The position numbers and the translations under genes are program-made. 64,000 bases of DNA from assembly GCF_030010555.1 (NCBI RefSeq), contig NZ_JASCQP010000028.1, positions 1 through 64,000 on the forward strand, read 5' to 3'. Source of the stretch: Halomonas rhizosphaerae. GTDB taxonomy: Bacteria > Pseudomonadota > Gammaproteobacteria > Pseudomonadales > Halomonadaceae. Of this stretch, positions 8,677 through 17,587 are shown piece by piece. The notes beneath the pieces were generated by a model. The model was not told where the DNA came from. It searched no databases and saw nothing but the letters and a program-made list of their open reading frames with translations. How positions within the stretch are numbered: position 1 is the first letter of the stretch; every line of letters begins with the position of its first letter.

Positions 8677-10413
8677 ATGTTGACCTGGGCGGTACTGATC
8701 TCCATCGCCGGCCTGCTGACCCTGTTGATTAGCGGGTGGGTGCGTCCGGCCATCGCCTTCGTCAGCCTGGCCGGGGCCTACTTGCTGTTCGGCCTGGTAG
8801 ACACCGCCACCCTGCTGCGCCAGTACGCTAACCCGGCCTTGGCCACGCTGATGCTGTTGCTGCTGGTCTCACTTGCACTGGAACGTACACCGCTGCTGGA
8901 CTGGCTTTCCCAGCGCCTGCTTCGCGGCCGGCCGGGAAGTGCTACGGCTCGCCTGATGGGCACCAGTGCCGTGTTATCGGCCTTTCTCAACAACACCGCC
9001 GTGGTGGCGGCGTTTCTGGGGGCCATCTCACGTCAGAAGCGAATCGCCCCCTCGCGGCTACTGATCCCGCTGTCCTATGCCTCCATCCTTGGGGGCATGA
9101 CCACCCTGGTGGGCACCTCCACTAACCTGGTGGTGAACTCCTTCGCCTTGAGTAGTACCGGTGCGGAGCTGGGCATGTTCCAGTTCAGCCTGGTCGGTAT
9201 CCCGGTAGCCTTGCTTACTTTTGGGGTGCTGCTGTGGCGGGCCCGTTCCTTGCCGCACCGCATGCCTGAGGAAGAGGCCGACAAGCTCTCCTATTTTCTG
9301 GCGGCTGACCTTCAGCCGGGTTCCGAGCTGGTCGGACGCAGCATCGAAGAGAATGGGCTGCGCAGCCTGGATGGGCTCTACCTGCTGGAGATTGAGCGGG
9401 AGGGACGGTTGATCAGCCCGGTGGGCCCGGAGGAGATCCTGCAAGGGGGCGATACCCTGGTATTCACCGGTGAGGTAAGCAAGGTCCAGGCCTTGCAACG
9501 ATTCCCGGGCCTCAAGCTGTTTGGTCATCAGGCTGACGCCCTGTTGGCGACCAATCTGGTCGAGGTGGTCATTTCCCACGAGTCCGAACTGGCTGGCAGG
9601 ACCCTGCAGGAAGTGGACTTTCGCAGCATGTTCAATGCCGGGGTGGTGGGCATCCGTCGTGGCGGCAAGCGCCTGGAAGGCCAGCTCGGGCAGATTCCCC
9701 TGCGCACGGGCGACTGCTTGCTGATGGCCGTGGGTAGCGACTTTCGCCAGCATCGCAATCTCGACCGCAACTTCCACCTGCTCAGCGGCAGCCTCACCCG
9801 TCCCCAACTCAGCCGCGTGGAGAGTTGGCTGACCCTGGCCGGCTTCATCAGCGTGATCAGTTTGGCCGCCGCCGAGTTGCTGCCGCTCTTCCATGGCCTG
9901 CTGTTGCTGATGGCAGGCCTGCTGGCCGGACGCGTGCTCAGCCCGGCCGAGCTGCGCCGCCGCTTTCCCTTCGAGCTGTGGGTCATCATCGGCTCGGCCC
10001 TGGCGATCGCCCAGGGGCTGGAGGCCTCCGGGGCCGCCGACCTGCTCGCCGAGGGGATGCAGGGGCTGTTCAGCGGCCATGGCGTCTATGCCGCCTTCAT
10101 CGGCTGCTATGTCCTGACGCTGCTGCTCACCGAGACGGTGACCAACAACGCCGCGGCGGCGCTGGCCTTCCCCGTGGCCTGGACCACGGCCCAGGCCTTC
10201 GGCGTCGACCCCATGCCCTTCATCATGGCGGTGGCCTACGGCGCCAGCGCCTGCTTCCTCATTCCCTACGGCTACCAGACCCACCTGATGGTCTTTTCCC
10301 CTGGCCGCTACAGCATGGGCGACTTTCTCCGGGTCGGCCTGCCGGTGAGCCTGACTTATTCCTCCGCCGTACTGTTGCTTACCCCCATGGTGTTTCCCTT
10401 CCAAGGTCAGTAA
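8677..10413 (+). CDS. SLC13-family permease with two TrkA-C domains (possible sulfate transporter)
   Basis: A 578-residue inner-membrane transporter. Hydrophobic segments fill residues 1-190 and 375-578. Between them lie two RCK_C/TrkA-C-like domains (about 205-290 and 295-370). Divalent-anion:sodium-symporter signatures are visible: SAFLNNTAVVAAF and GGMTTLVGTSTNLVVN in the first half, TETVTNNAAAALAFP in the second. Proteins of this architecture include bacterial and algal sulfate transporters. The location next to cysD/cysNC/cysQ (divergent) makes sulfate the best guess, but dicarboxylates or other oxyanions are possible. AAGGACGAG precedes the ATG. It is transcribed away from the cys block. 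Confidence 0.8.
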   Translation: MLTWAVLISIAGLLTLLISGWVRPAIAFVSLAGAYLLFGLVDTATLLRQYANPALATLMLLLLVSLALERTPLLDWLSQRLLRGRPGSATARLMGTSAVLSAFLNNTAVVAAFLGAISRQKRIAPSRLLIPLSYASILGGMTTLVGTSTNLVVNSFALSSTGAELGMFQFSLVGIPVALLTFGVLLWRARSLPHRMPEEEADKLSYFLAADLQPGSELVGRSIEENGLRSLDGLYLLEIEREGRLISPVGPEEILQGGDTLVFTGEVSKVQALQRFPGLKLFGHQADALLATNLVEVVISHESELAGRTLQEVDFRSMFNAGVVGIRRGGKRLEGQLGQIPLRTGDCLLMAVGSDFRQHRNLDRNFHLLSGSLTRPQLSRVESWLTLAGFISVISLAAAELLPLFHGLLLLMAGLLAGRVLSPAELRRRFPFELWVIIGSALAIAQGLEASGAADLLAEGMQGLFSGHGVYAAFIGCYVLTLLLTETVTNNAAAALAFPVAWTTAQAFGVDPMPFIMAVAYGASACFLIPYGYQTHLMVFSPGRYSMGDFLRVGLPVSLTYSSAVLLLTPMVFPFQGQ

Positions 10414-10532
10414 GTGGTGTCACGAGAGATGGTCCGCCCGCCGTTTCTCGTTCTTCTGGGTTTAGCTGGTGCAGGGGAGGTTGCACCCAGACGCCGAGGC
10501 CGCCATCATGCCGCCTCCTTGAATCTTAGTGA

Positions 10533-11897
10533 GTGGCGTTTGCAGTGAAGCCCCCCCTTTCCCTTCTCGACCCCGGCGGATCATCTGCCTCCTGGACCTC
10601 CCCCCTCTGGTTATGTTGGCTCGGCCTTGGGTGCGCGCTGCTCTATTCCGGGCTGCGCCTCGTCGCCCCCGAGATCGGGGAAAAGGCCGGCACCCTGATG
10701 GCCTTGACGGGGTTGTTTGCCGTGCTGCGCTGGGGGCAGGGCATCCGCAATGGCGCGGCGCTGTGGCTGCTGCTGGCGGCAGTGGTGGTGCAGGTGGTCT
10801 CCTGGGTGGCGGGTTATCTGCATCATCCCGACTGGATGACCGACAACCCCCAGGTCGACCGGCTGGCCAAGTGGTTCCTGTTCATCGGCCTGGCCTGGTG
10901 GCTGGGGGGCAGCACGCGCGCCACCCTGCTGGCCTGGTGCCTGGGGCTCGCCGGGCTGATAGTGATTGTCTCCTGGCACGAGGGCAGCCTGCAGCAGTGG
11001 CAGCGTGGGCTGCAGGGCATGCGTGTAGATTTCGATATTCGCAATGCCCAGCACCCTGCGATGTTTTTCGGCACCGGCCTGCTCGGGCTGGTGTGCTTCG
11101 CCGGGCGCTGCTGGCGGGGGCAGGGTGCCCTGGTCTGGATGAGGCGCCTGCTGTGGTCGCTTGCCCTGGCGGTGTTCGGGGTGGGTATCGTGGTCACCCA
11201 GACGCGTGCCGTCTGGCTGGCGATGCTGGTGGTGCTGCCGCTGCTGCCGGTGTTGGCCTGGTGGGGGGCAGGGCGCCGGCTGCCGCGGCAGGCCTGGCTG
11301 GGCCTGGCCGCCGCGGCCCTGGTGATCGTGGCCGGGGCATTGACCTTCCATGAGCCGGTGATCAAGCGCCTGGCCGCCGAGAATCGCATCATCGCCCAGG
11401 CGATGGAGGGCGACTGGAAGTCGATTCCCTACAGCAGCGTGGGCAACCGGCTGCTGACCTGGCGGGCCTCGCTGGACTGGATCGCCGAGCGGCCGCTGGT
11501 GGGCTGGGGCGAGGAGGGGCGCAGCCTGGTCATCGAGCACACCGACTGGCTGCCGGACGCGACGCGTGACCGTTATGGCCATCTGCACAATACCTTTCTG
11601 GAGCTGCTGGTGAGTTACGGCGTGCTGGGTCTGGCGGTGGTGCTGGCGCTGATCGCCTGGATCGGCCTGGGCACCTGGCAGGCCTGGCGAGCGGGAATCA
11701 TGCCGGGCGACATGGCGCTGTTCGGCGCGGGCTTCTTCGTGTTCTACGCCATCGTCAGCCAGTTCGAATCCTATGGCACCTTCTGGACGGGCGCCTATGT
11801 GCAGAACCTGGTGGCCGGTGGGTTGGTCACCCATATCTGGCGCTGGCAGGTGGAGAGCGGCCAGCGGGTCTTTCCTGTCTTCCGCAGGGAGGCCTGA
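10533..11897 (+). CDS. O-antigen ligase-like membrane protein (Wzy_C family)
   Basis: A 454-residue polytopic membrane protein with about ten hydrophobic segments. It has the Wzy_C pattern: TQTRAVWLAM in one helix, then a long periplasmic loop containing NRLLTWRASLDWIAERPLVGWG and the conserved HLHNTFLELLVSYG. Family members are WaaL ligases, which attach O-polysaccharide to lipid A-core, or Wzy polymerases. The company of three GT4 enzymes and a WaaP-like kinase points to LPS core assembly and ligation. The GTG start has no strong Shine-Dalgarno, so the N-terminus is uncertain. Its stop overlaps the next start (TGATG), giving tight coupling with the GT4 gene. Confidence 0.85.
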   Translation: MAFAVKPPLSLLDPGGSSASWTSPLWLCWLGLGCALLYSGLRLVAPEIGEKAGTLMALTGLFAVLRWGQGIRNGAALWLLLAAVVVQVVSWVAGYLHHPDWMTDNPQVDRLAKWFLFIGLAWWLGGSTRATLLAWCLGLAGLIVIVSWHEGSLQQWQRGLQGMRVDFDIRNAQHPAMFFGTGLLGLVCFAGRCWRGQGALVWMRRLLWSLALAVFGVGIVVTQTRAVWLAMLVVLPLLPVLAWWGAGRRLPRQAWLGLAAAALVIVAGALTFHEPVIKRLAAENRIIAQAMEGDWKSIPYSSVGNRLLTWRASLDWIAERPLVGWGEEGRSLVIEHTDWLPDATRDRYGHLHNTFLELLVSYGVLGLAVVLALIAWIGLGTWQAWRAGIMPGDMALFGAGFFVFYAIVSQFESYGTFWTGAYVQNLVAGGLVTHIWRWQVESGQRVFPVFRREA

Positions 11898-13054
11898 TGC
11901 GCACCCTGGTGGTGGTCCGCTCGCTGAAGATGGGGGGCATGGAGCGGGTGGCGGTGAACCTGGCCGATGCCTTCGCCCAGGCGGGGCACGAGAGTCACCT
12001 GCTGAGCTTCCGGCGAATGGAGGCGCCGCTGGCGCCGGAACACCCCGAGGTAGGGCAGCATCATCTGGCGCTGCGCTGGTGGACCCGGCTGACGGGAGTA
12101 GGCCTGGTGCTGGAACTGCTGGTGCGGCTGTTCGTGAACCCGGTGGTGAAGCGCTCGCTGTTCCTTGGTACCGGCATCATGGGGGGACTGGTATTCCGGC
12201 TCTGGCTCAGGGCCTTCGAGCGCCGCCATGGGCGGGTGGACCGCATCATCTTCCGCGGCGTGGGGACCTTCGAGCTGGTGTGGACCTTCCGGGACGACCG
12301 GGCGCGCTACGTGCTGGAGAACATCCTGCATGTGGGTGACACCAACTGGCGCCGCCGGCTGTTCGCGCGCTGTCTCTATCAGGGGCGGCACCTGGTGACG
12401 GTGACCCAGGGGGTGGCCGAGAGCGTGCGGGAGGCGATGGCGGTGTGGCACTTCGAGCCGGCCTCGCTCGAGGTGATCGTCAACCCCTGCCCAGTCGAGA
12501 GCATTCGCCGGCAGATGCGGGAGCCCGAACCCGACCTGCCCGAGGGGCCCTATATCGTCAACGTGGCGCGCATGGTGCCGGCCAAGGACCAGGCCCTGCT
12601 GCTGCGCGCCTATGCCCGTTCCGGGGTTGAACTCCCCCTGGTGCTGGTGGGCGATGGCCGTGAACGGGGCCGGCTCGAGGCCCTGGCGAGAGAGCTGGGA
12701 ATCGCCGAGCGAGTGCGCTTCGCCGGCCAGCGTGCCAATCCCTACCCCTGGATGCACCATGCCCGCTTGTTCGTGCTCAGCTCGCGCTTCGAGGGCATGG
12801 GGATCGTGCTGTTCGAGGCACTGGCCTGCGGCACCCCGGTGCTCAGCGTGGACTGCCCGGGGGGCATTCGCGAGATCCTCAAGGGCGAGTTGGCGAGCTC
12901 TGTGGTGGCACACGATGAAGAGAGCCTTGCCGAGGGTATTCGCATGGCCGTGCTGGGCGAGAAGCCGCCGATCGAGGAGCGCTGGCTGGATAACTTCCGG
13001 CCCGAGACGGTGGCGAGGCGTTTCGTTGCGCAGAGGGGGCAGGGTGAACCATGA
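11897..13054 (+). CDS. Glycosyltransferase family 4
   Basis: A 385-residue GT-B enzyme. The N-terminal acceptor domain begins MRTLVVVRSLKMGGMERV, a GT4-type glycine loop. The C-terminal domain shows YIVNVARMVPAKDQALLLRA, LVGDGRERG, FAGQRANPYPWM and the nucleotide-sugar E-x7-E motif EGMGIVLFEALACGTPV. Sugar and acceptor cannot be read from sequence; the LPS-like context suggests a core or O-unit sugar at the cytoplasmic face. It starts one base inside the ligase-like gene's stop and ends with an ATGA overlap to the next gene, so the four genes 10533-14417 form one translationally coupled unit. Confidence 0.9.
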   Translation: MRTLVVVRSLKMGGMERVAVNLADAFAQAGHESHLLSFRRMEAPLAPEHPEVGQHHLALRWWTRLTGVGLVLELLVRLFVNPVVKRSLFLGTGIMGGLVFRLWLRAFERRHGRVDRIIFRGVGTFELVWTFRDDRARYVLENILHVGDTNWRRRLFARCLYQGRHLVTVTQGVAESVREAMAVWHFEPASLEVIVNPCPVESIRRQMREPEPDLPEGPYIVNVARMVPAKDQALLLRAYARSGVELPLVLVGDGRERGRLEALARELGIAERVRFAGQRANPYPWMHHARLFVLSSRFEGMGIVLFEALACGTPVLSVDCPGGIREILKGELASSVVAHDEESLAEGIRMAVLGEKPPIEERWLDNFRPETVARRFVAQRGQGEP

Positions 13055-13941
13055 GGCAGCTGCTCACCATGCCCCCCGGAGGCGACCCGGCGTTTGCGCC
13101 GCTGGCTGATTCCCGGATGTACTGGCCCGTGCAGCGGGCCCGCCTGCAATGGGCGGTGCGCGATGCCTTCCAGTCGTTCGTGGGCATCCCCCTGGAGCGG
13201 TTGCTGTTCAACGCATGGTCGCACGGCCTGCCCGGTGCCGCCCAGGTCGAAAGGCTCGGTCTCTCGCGGCGGGTCATCGAGCGGGAGCTGGGTAGTGGGC
13301 TCGTGGCCCGCGTGAACCCACGCCAGTTGATCCGCAGCACCCACTGGCGGGGGGTGCCCAAGCATCGGCGCCCTTCGGCCACGGCGTTCATCTGGGATGG
13401 CCGCTGGGACCTGCGGCGGGGTGACCTGCGCCAGGGGTCGCGCTATCGCTTCATCAGTGACCTGGACGAGCATCGCCACGACCTGACCGGCAGCGAGGCG
13501 TTTCGGTACTACAAGGCGCAATTGGAGGCGGGCAGGCCCTGGCGCTCCCACCAGAAGGGCGTGCTGCTGGACAGCGAAGCGCGCATCCTGGCCTATCTGG
13601 GCGTGTACTTGAGCTTCATGGACGACATGGCCGCGCGCGGCTTCGATGCCTGGCGTGGCAAGGATGCTTTGGGCGTGGCGGTCACCCGGGAAGGGCGCCT
13701 GCTCAAGATCAACCGTGGCCTGCACCGTCTGGCCATGGCGCAGCGGGTGGGGCTCGATTCCGTACCTGTTACCGTCAAGGCCGTGCACCGGCAGTGGTGG
13801 CATGAGGTCACGGCGGGTACGACCGGCAGAGCGGCCCTGGAGGAGGTAACCGCGGCGTTGGCGACATGCACGCCGGAAACCGAGCCCGGCGCGCTGGATC
13901 CGCTGGACTCGCCGGACGACTTCACTTGGCCTTCCCCATGA
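13051..13941 (+). CDS. Conserved protein with a ParB-like HRLAxA segment
   Basis: 296 residues with no signal peptide or membrane segment. I do not recognise a characterised family. The only telling stretch is near residues 218-250: GRLLKINRGLHRLAMAQRVG followed by VPVTVKAVHRQWW. This resembles the ParB/sulfiredoxin-fold box (G-x-HR-x-A-x-x-x-G-x-x-x-VPV). The fold binds CTP in ParB and nucleotides in sulfiredoxin or Ser kinases. Such proteins occur among glycosyltransferase genes, but their role is unknown to me. It overlaps the GT4 gene before it and the acyltransferase remnant after it, each by ATGA, so it probably acts in the same pathway. A DNA-partition role is unlikely in this context. 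Confidence 0.55.
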   Translation: MRQLLTMPPGGDPAFAPLADSRMYWPVQRARLQWAVRDAFQSFVGIPLERLLFNAWSHGLPGAAQVERLGLSRRVIERELGSGLVARVNPRQLIRSTHWRGVPKHRRPSATAFIWDGRWDLRRGDLRQGSRYRFISDLDEHRHDLTGSEAFRYYKAQLEAGRPWRSHQKGVLLDSEARILAYLGVYLSFMDDMAARGFDAWRGKDALGVAVTREGRLLKINRGLHRLAMAQRVGLDSVPVTVKAVHRQWWHEVTAGTTGRAALEEVTAALATCTPETEPGALDPLDSPDDFTWPSP

Positions 13942-14417
13942 ACCTGCACTCCTGCAAGACATTGATTCAGGCTGAGGCCTTCAGGCCCGGGCAGCGCTGG
14001 GCCTGGTGGCGTCTTGTCCGTCAGCTGCACTTCGGCAAGCCGGCCAGCCGGGTCGTGACGCGCCTGCGGTTGGCGCAGTGGTTGCTGCATGCCGGCGCCA
14101 GGGGGCTGGCCCGATGGCTGTTCAACGGCCTGGCGATCCGGTTCGGTATTTATGTGGGGCCCAGGACCGTGATCGGGGCAGGGCTGCACTTTTCCCATCC
14201 GACCTCGGTGGTGATTGGTGATTGACTGGTACTGGGCAAGAGCTGTCGGCTTTACCAGCAGGTAACCCTGGCGGGGGGCGTCGAAAATGCGGTGGTCAAC
14301 CGACCCTTCGGTGACGGTGTGGTGCTGGCCGGGGTGCTGGCACGCGTCATCAACACGGTGGGTGATGACCGGCCAGGCTCATCGACCTGGCTGGATGACC
14401 AGTACGATCATGGTTGA
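13938..14417 (+). pseudogene. Hexapeptide-repeat acyltransferase (CysE/serine acetyltransferase-like), broken
   Basis: The frame opens at the ATG in the ATGA overlap and encodes a helical N-terminus plus the start of a left-handed beta-helix (RFGIYVGPRTVIGAGLHFSH, PTSVVIGD). It then meets an in-frame TGA at 14223-14225. The same frame continues with LVLGKSCRLYQQVTLAGG, the family's next coil, where the usual residue at the stop position is glycine, so GGA to TGA is the likely change. Beyond that, the last coils are degraded (a GDGVVL remnant) and the frame ends at 14417. Intact relatives O-acetylate serine or polysaccharide sugars. The position in the GT4 operon suggests a lost glycan O-acetyltransferase. 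Confidence 0.75.
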
Positions 14418-14444
14418 GAGCGAGGGGATCTGCCGCTGGGGTCC

Positions 14445-15530
14445 CTATTCCATCAGCTCCCGGTAGGCGGCAGCCACCGTTTGCGGCAGGTAGGGGGCAA
14501 TATGCTCGTGCCTGATGGTGGGCGGGTGGTCGGTGATATCGCGGATCGCTCTCCCGAAGGCCTGCGTATCCTCGAGGGGGACAAGTCCCCGGGCCAGCTC
14601 GCCCACGAGGATATCCCGCGGGCCCGAGAGGCAGTCGGTACTGACGACCGGGGTGTCGCAGGCGAGGGATTCCAGCAACACGTTGGGAAGGCCCTCATAG
14701 TCCGAGGAGAGCAGGAGCACGCTTGCTCGCCGCATATAGGGGTAGGGGTTGTTACGCCCCCCCAGTGCCCGGACCCGATCCTGCAAGCCCAGGCGGATCA
14801 CCTCCTGCTGGAGGCGTTCGTCCTCCCCGTCACCGATCAGGACCAGTGGCAGGTCGACACCGCTGGCAAGATAGCCTTCCAGCAGGCGATCCAGGCGCTT
14901 CTGCCGGAAGTTGAGACGCCCGACAAAGAGGCAGAAGTCGGTGTCCTGAAGCTCTGGCTCGGCGATTCTTGCCTGCATGAGCCGGTGAATGTTCTCCACC
15001 TGAAGCACATTGGGAATGACCCGTGTCGCCTGGGGCTGGCTGCCGATGCGCTCGAGCGATTCCAGGTTGGTGCGTGAAAGGGCAATGATGCGCTTGCTGT
15101 CATAGAGCCGGCGGACCTTATGGCGCTTGATTCCCCGTCGCCAGCCTCGCTTGTTCGACAGCAGCTCTTGCCACGGGTCGGAGCGGATGCAGTACCAGGC
15201 CTGCTTCGCCAGTGTTGATCGACTGACGACCTGATGTGCCTGGTGCAGGTTCGCGACCACGAGGTCGAATGGCGTCTCCTGGCGGGCCAGGAAGTCATCG
15301 AACCGCCTGGCATGGAGCTGGTAGCGGCGAAGCTTCTCCCAGCGGTTCGCTGACGTGAAGGGGACGACATGCCACTCGGCGCCTTCCGGGATCGGCAGGC
15401 CTACTCGGTCCGACAACGAGATCAATGACACCCTGATATGGCTATCAAGCAGGGCACGAGTCAGCTTGAGGACGGAACGGGGGGCTCCGCCGCTGGCCAG
15501 TTGATCGATGACAAGGAGGACATGCGGCAT
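14445..15530 (-). CDS. Glycosyltransferase family 4
   Basis: A 361-residue GT-B glycosyltransferase. The start chosen gives MPHVLLVIDQLASGGAPRSV, a normal GT4 N-terminus; an upstream ATG at 15590 would add 20 unconserved residues. The C-terminal domain has FVGRLNFRQKRLDRLLEG, LIGDGEDE, GGRNNPYPYM and the E-x7-E motif EGLPNVLLESLACDTPV. It is the last gene of a minus-strand unit (GT4, WaaP-like kinase, GT4) that converges on the plus-strand ligase unit. It resembles the GT4 at 16396 in layout, so the pair may add successive residues of an LPS core. Donor and acceptor are unknown. Confidence 0.88.
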   Translation of the reverse strand: MPHVLLVIDQLASGGAPRSVLKLTRALLDSHIRVSLISLSDRVGLPIPEGAEWHVVPFTSANRWEKLRRYQLHARRFDDFLARQETPFDLVVANLHQAHQVVSRSTLAKQAWYCIRSDPWQELLSNKRGWRRGIKRHKVRRLYDSKRIIALSRTNLESLERIGSQPQATRVIPNVLQVENIHRLMQARIAEPELQDTDFCLFVGRLNFRQKRLDRLLEGYLASGVDLPLVLIGDGEDERLQQEVIRLGLQDRVRALGGRNNPYPYMRRASVLLLSSDYEGLPNVLLESLACDTPVVSTDCLSGPRDILVGELARGLVPLEDTQAFGRAIRDITDHPPTIRHEHIAPYLPQTVAAAYRELME

Positions 15531-15652
15531 GTCGAAAGGGTACCTAGGGGCTTCAGGTGGAACAGTAACCTTAGCGTGAGGTAAGGCCACCGGGCGACGT
15601 AATACTTGGCTTCAGCGAGTCGGTAAGGATATGCGCCAACGGATGGAGGTTT

Positions 15653-16369
15653 TCATCCCGTGGGGCGTTGATGGTATGACTCCTTGATGCAGCGCTCGGC
15701 GAACGCCTGGTAGCGAGCGCCCCTGAGCTTTTTCACCGTCAACGATTGCTTCAGCGCCGGCCATTGGTCGGCGCTTTTCGTTGGTAGCCGGCGCAGGTGG
15801 GCGTCGATCCAGACGATGTTCCCGTCCCGGTCGATCAGCAGGTTGTTGTAGTGCAGGTCGCGATGGACGTAGCCGGCACGGGCGAGCTGCATGACCTCCC
15901 GGCAGAAGCGCTCCAGGAATGCCTGTCGACCCTCTTCGTCCAGGGCGTCGAAGACCTCGCCGCCGGGCCGGGCGGCTTGCATATGTTCCATCAGGAGCAA
16001 GGAGGCGTTGCGGTTGCCGGGGTTGAGCGAAATACCCCAGCCGTGGCAGCGGGGCGTCTGCAGGCCGGCACGGCGCAGGATCCTCAGGTTCAGGAACTCC
16101 TTGCGGGCGTCTGACTGGGCCAGCCAGCGCTTCTCCAGGTAGTCACGCAGCAGCCACTTGAGTGGCGCCTGGCGCTTGCTGAACTTGTCCGGCACCACCT
16201 TGGCGAGGATCTGCCGGTCGGCGGAGAGGAAGAAGTGGCTGCTGCCCACGGCCTCGAAGGCCGCGGTAGTGGTGGTACTGGCCAGGGCCAGCCGGTCCGG
16301 CAGGCCATCCGGGTGGAAGACCAGGTAGCGCCGTCGGCGGTCATCGAAGGGGATATCCAGCAGCTTCAC
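15653..16369 (-). CDS. Lipopolysaccharide kinase family protein (WaaP/Kdo-kinase-like)
   Basis: 238 residues with a protein-kinase-like fold used on LPS sugars. The catalytic loop YVHRDLHYNNLLID (about residues 160-173) and the metal-binding IVWIDAHLRRLP match WaaP/KdkA/RfaP proteins, which phosphorylate heptose or Kdo in the inner core at the cytoplasmic face. The start is GTG at 16369 with AGGACAT upstream. It begins 26 nt after the GT4 at 16396 and is followed by another GT4, so it is the middle of a three-gene unit. This gene is the main reason to read the 10.5-17.5 kb block as LPS core assembly and not exopolysaccharide. Confidence 0.85.
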   Translation of the reverse strand: MKLLDIPFDDRRRRYLVFHPDGLPDRLALASTTTTAAFEAVGSSHFFLSADRQILAKVVPDKFSKRQAPLKWLLRDYLEKRWLAQSDARKEFLNLRILRRAGLQTPRCHGWGISLNPGNRNASLLLMEHMQAARPGGEVFDALDEEGRQAFLERFCREVMQLARAGYVHRDLHYNNLLIDRDGNIVWIDAHLRRLPTKSADQWPALKQSLTVKKLRGARYQAFAERCIKESYHQRPTG

Positions 16370-16395
16370 ATCATGTCCTGATTACTCGATCCTGA

Positions 16396-17463
16396 TCACA
16401 GCGCCTCGAACTGAGGCAACACGCTTTCCTTGAGGAACGGCCGGTAGTGGCGTTCCTCGATCTCGATGGGGGCCTGGTCCATGCGCGCGATCGCATCGGC
16501 CAGGCCCTTTTCGTTTTCCGGGGCCACCAGGAAGTCGGCGAGCTCCTGGGTGAGGATCTCCTTCGGCCCGCTGGGGCAATCGACGCTGATCACCGGGGTA
16601 TGCAGCAGCAACGCCTCGATCAGCACGCGGGGCAGGCCCTCGGCATCCGAGGTGAGGAGCATCGCCTTGGCGGCGGCGATCCAGGGATAGGGATTTTTGT
16701 GGTAGCCGGCGAAGGTGACCCGCTCCTCCAGGCCGAGCTCGGCGACCTGGCGACGGATGGCGGCCTCGTGTTCGGGCTTGCCCTTGCCCATGATCACCAG
16801 CGGGGTGGCCACGCCGCTCTCGGCATAGGCGCGCAGCAGGCGGTCGTGGCGCTTGCGGGGCTCCAGCGCGGCCACGCAGAGGAAGAACTCGCCGTCGGGC
16901 AGCTCAGTGGGTTCCGCGGCCATCGCGACGAAGGGGGCCCGCTCGTAGGGGTTGTAGATGGCAAGTATCCGTTGGGCTTCCAGCCCCACCACGTGCTCGA
17001 GGTTCTCCTTCACGCCGTGGGAGACGGCGATGACCTGCCGGCCGCCATAGAAGCGGCGCACCTTGTCGAAGGCCCGGTCGCGCTTCTTCGGGTCGCTGAA
17101 CTTGGCCGAGACATCGGACTTCAGCCAGAAGTAGAGGTTGGGGTGGCGGATATGGCGGGTGATGCGATCGCAGGCGCAGGAGATCACCACGTCCGGCCGC
17201 CAGGCTTCCAGCGCCCGGGCGATCTTCCGCGCCTGCCACTTCTCGGTGAGCACCGTGGTGGTGGCCTTGGTGAAGGGGGTGACCACGCCGAGGTTCTCGA
17301 TCGTGAGCCCTTCCGGGATGCGGTGCTCGATGCGCTCGCGCAGGGTGAAGACGATGACCGCGTGGCCGCGCTGGCGCAGCTGGTCGGCGGTGTAGAGCAG
17401 CGACTTCTCGGCACCGCCGCCGTAGAGGTCGGCGATGACGAAGGCGAAGCGTTTGGGGGCCAT
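16396..17463 (-). CDS. Glycosyltransferase family 4
   Basis: 355 residues. I start at the ATG giving MAPKRFAFVIADLYGGGAEK, where AAGGGA lies upstream; the frame stays open further but that part is not GT-like. The C-terminal domain carries FLCVAALEPRKRHDRLLRAY, IMGKGKPEHE, FAGYHKNPYPW and the E-x7-E motif EGLPRVLIEALLLHTPV. It leads the minus-strand unit with the WaaP-like kinase and a second GT4. It lies back to back with the UDP-glucuronate 4-epimerase at 17588, with about 120 bp for divergent promoters. Confidence 0.88.
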   Translation of the reverse strand: MAPKRFAFVIADLYGGGAEKSLLYTADQLRQRGHAVIVFTLRERIEHRIPEGLTIENLGVVTPFTKATTTVLTEKWQARKIARALEAWRPDVVISCACDRITRHIRHPNLYFWLKSDVSAKFSDPKKRDRAFDKVRRFYGGRQVIAVSHGVKENLEHVVGLEAQRILAIYNPYERAPFVAMAAEPTELPDGEFFLCVAALEPRKRHDRLLRAYAESGVATPLVIMGKGKPEHEAAIRRQVAELGLEERVTFAGYHKNPYPWIAAAKAMLLTSDAEGLPRVLIEALLLHTPVISVDCPSGPKEILTQELADFLVAPENEKGLADAIARMDQAPIEIEERHYRPFLKESVLPQFEAL

Positions 17464-17587
17464 TGGTGATCTGATCCCTTGGCTGGTAAATCTGCGCAAG
17501 GCTACCACAGTGGGTCGGGCAAGTGGCGGGGACGCGGGCGCCTTACGATTGCGTTACAATCCAGGGCACGCGACGCAGGGAAACATT

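Noticed and set aside
14223..14225. Selenocysteine at the in-frame TGA
   Set aside because: The residue aligned is glycine, there is no obvious SECIS hairpin, and the downstream repeat is degraded.
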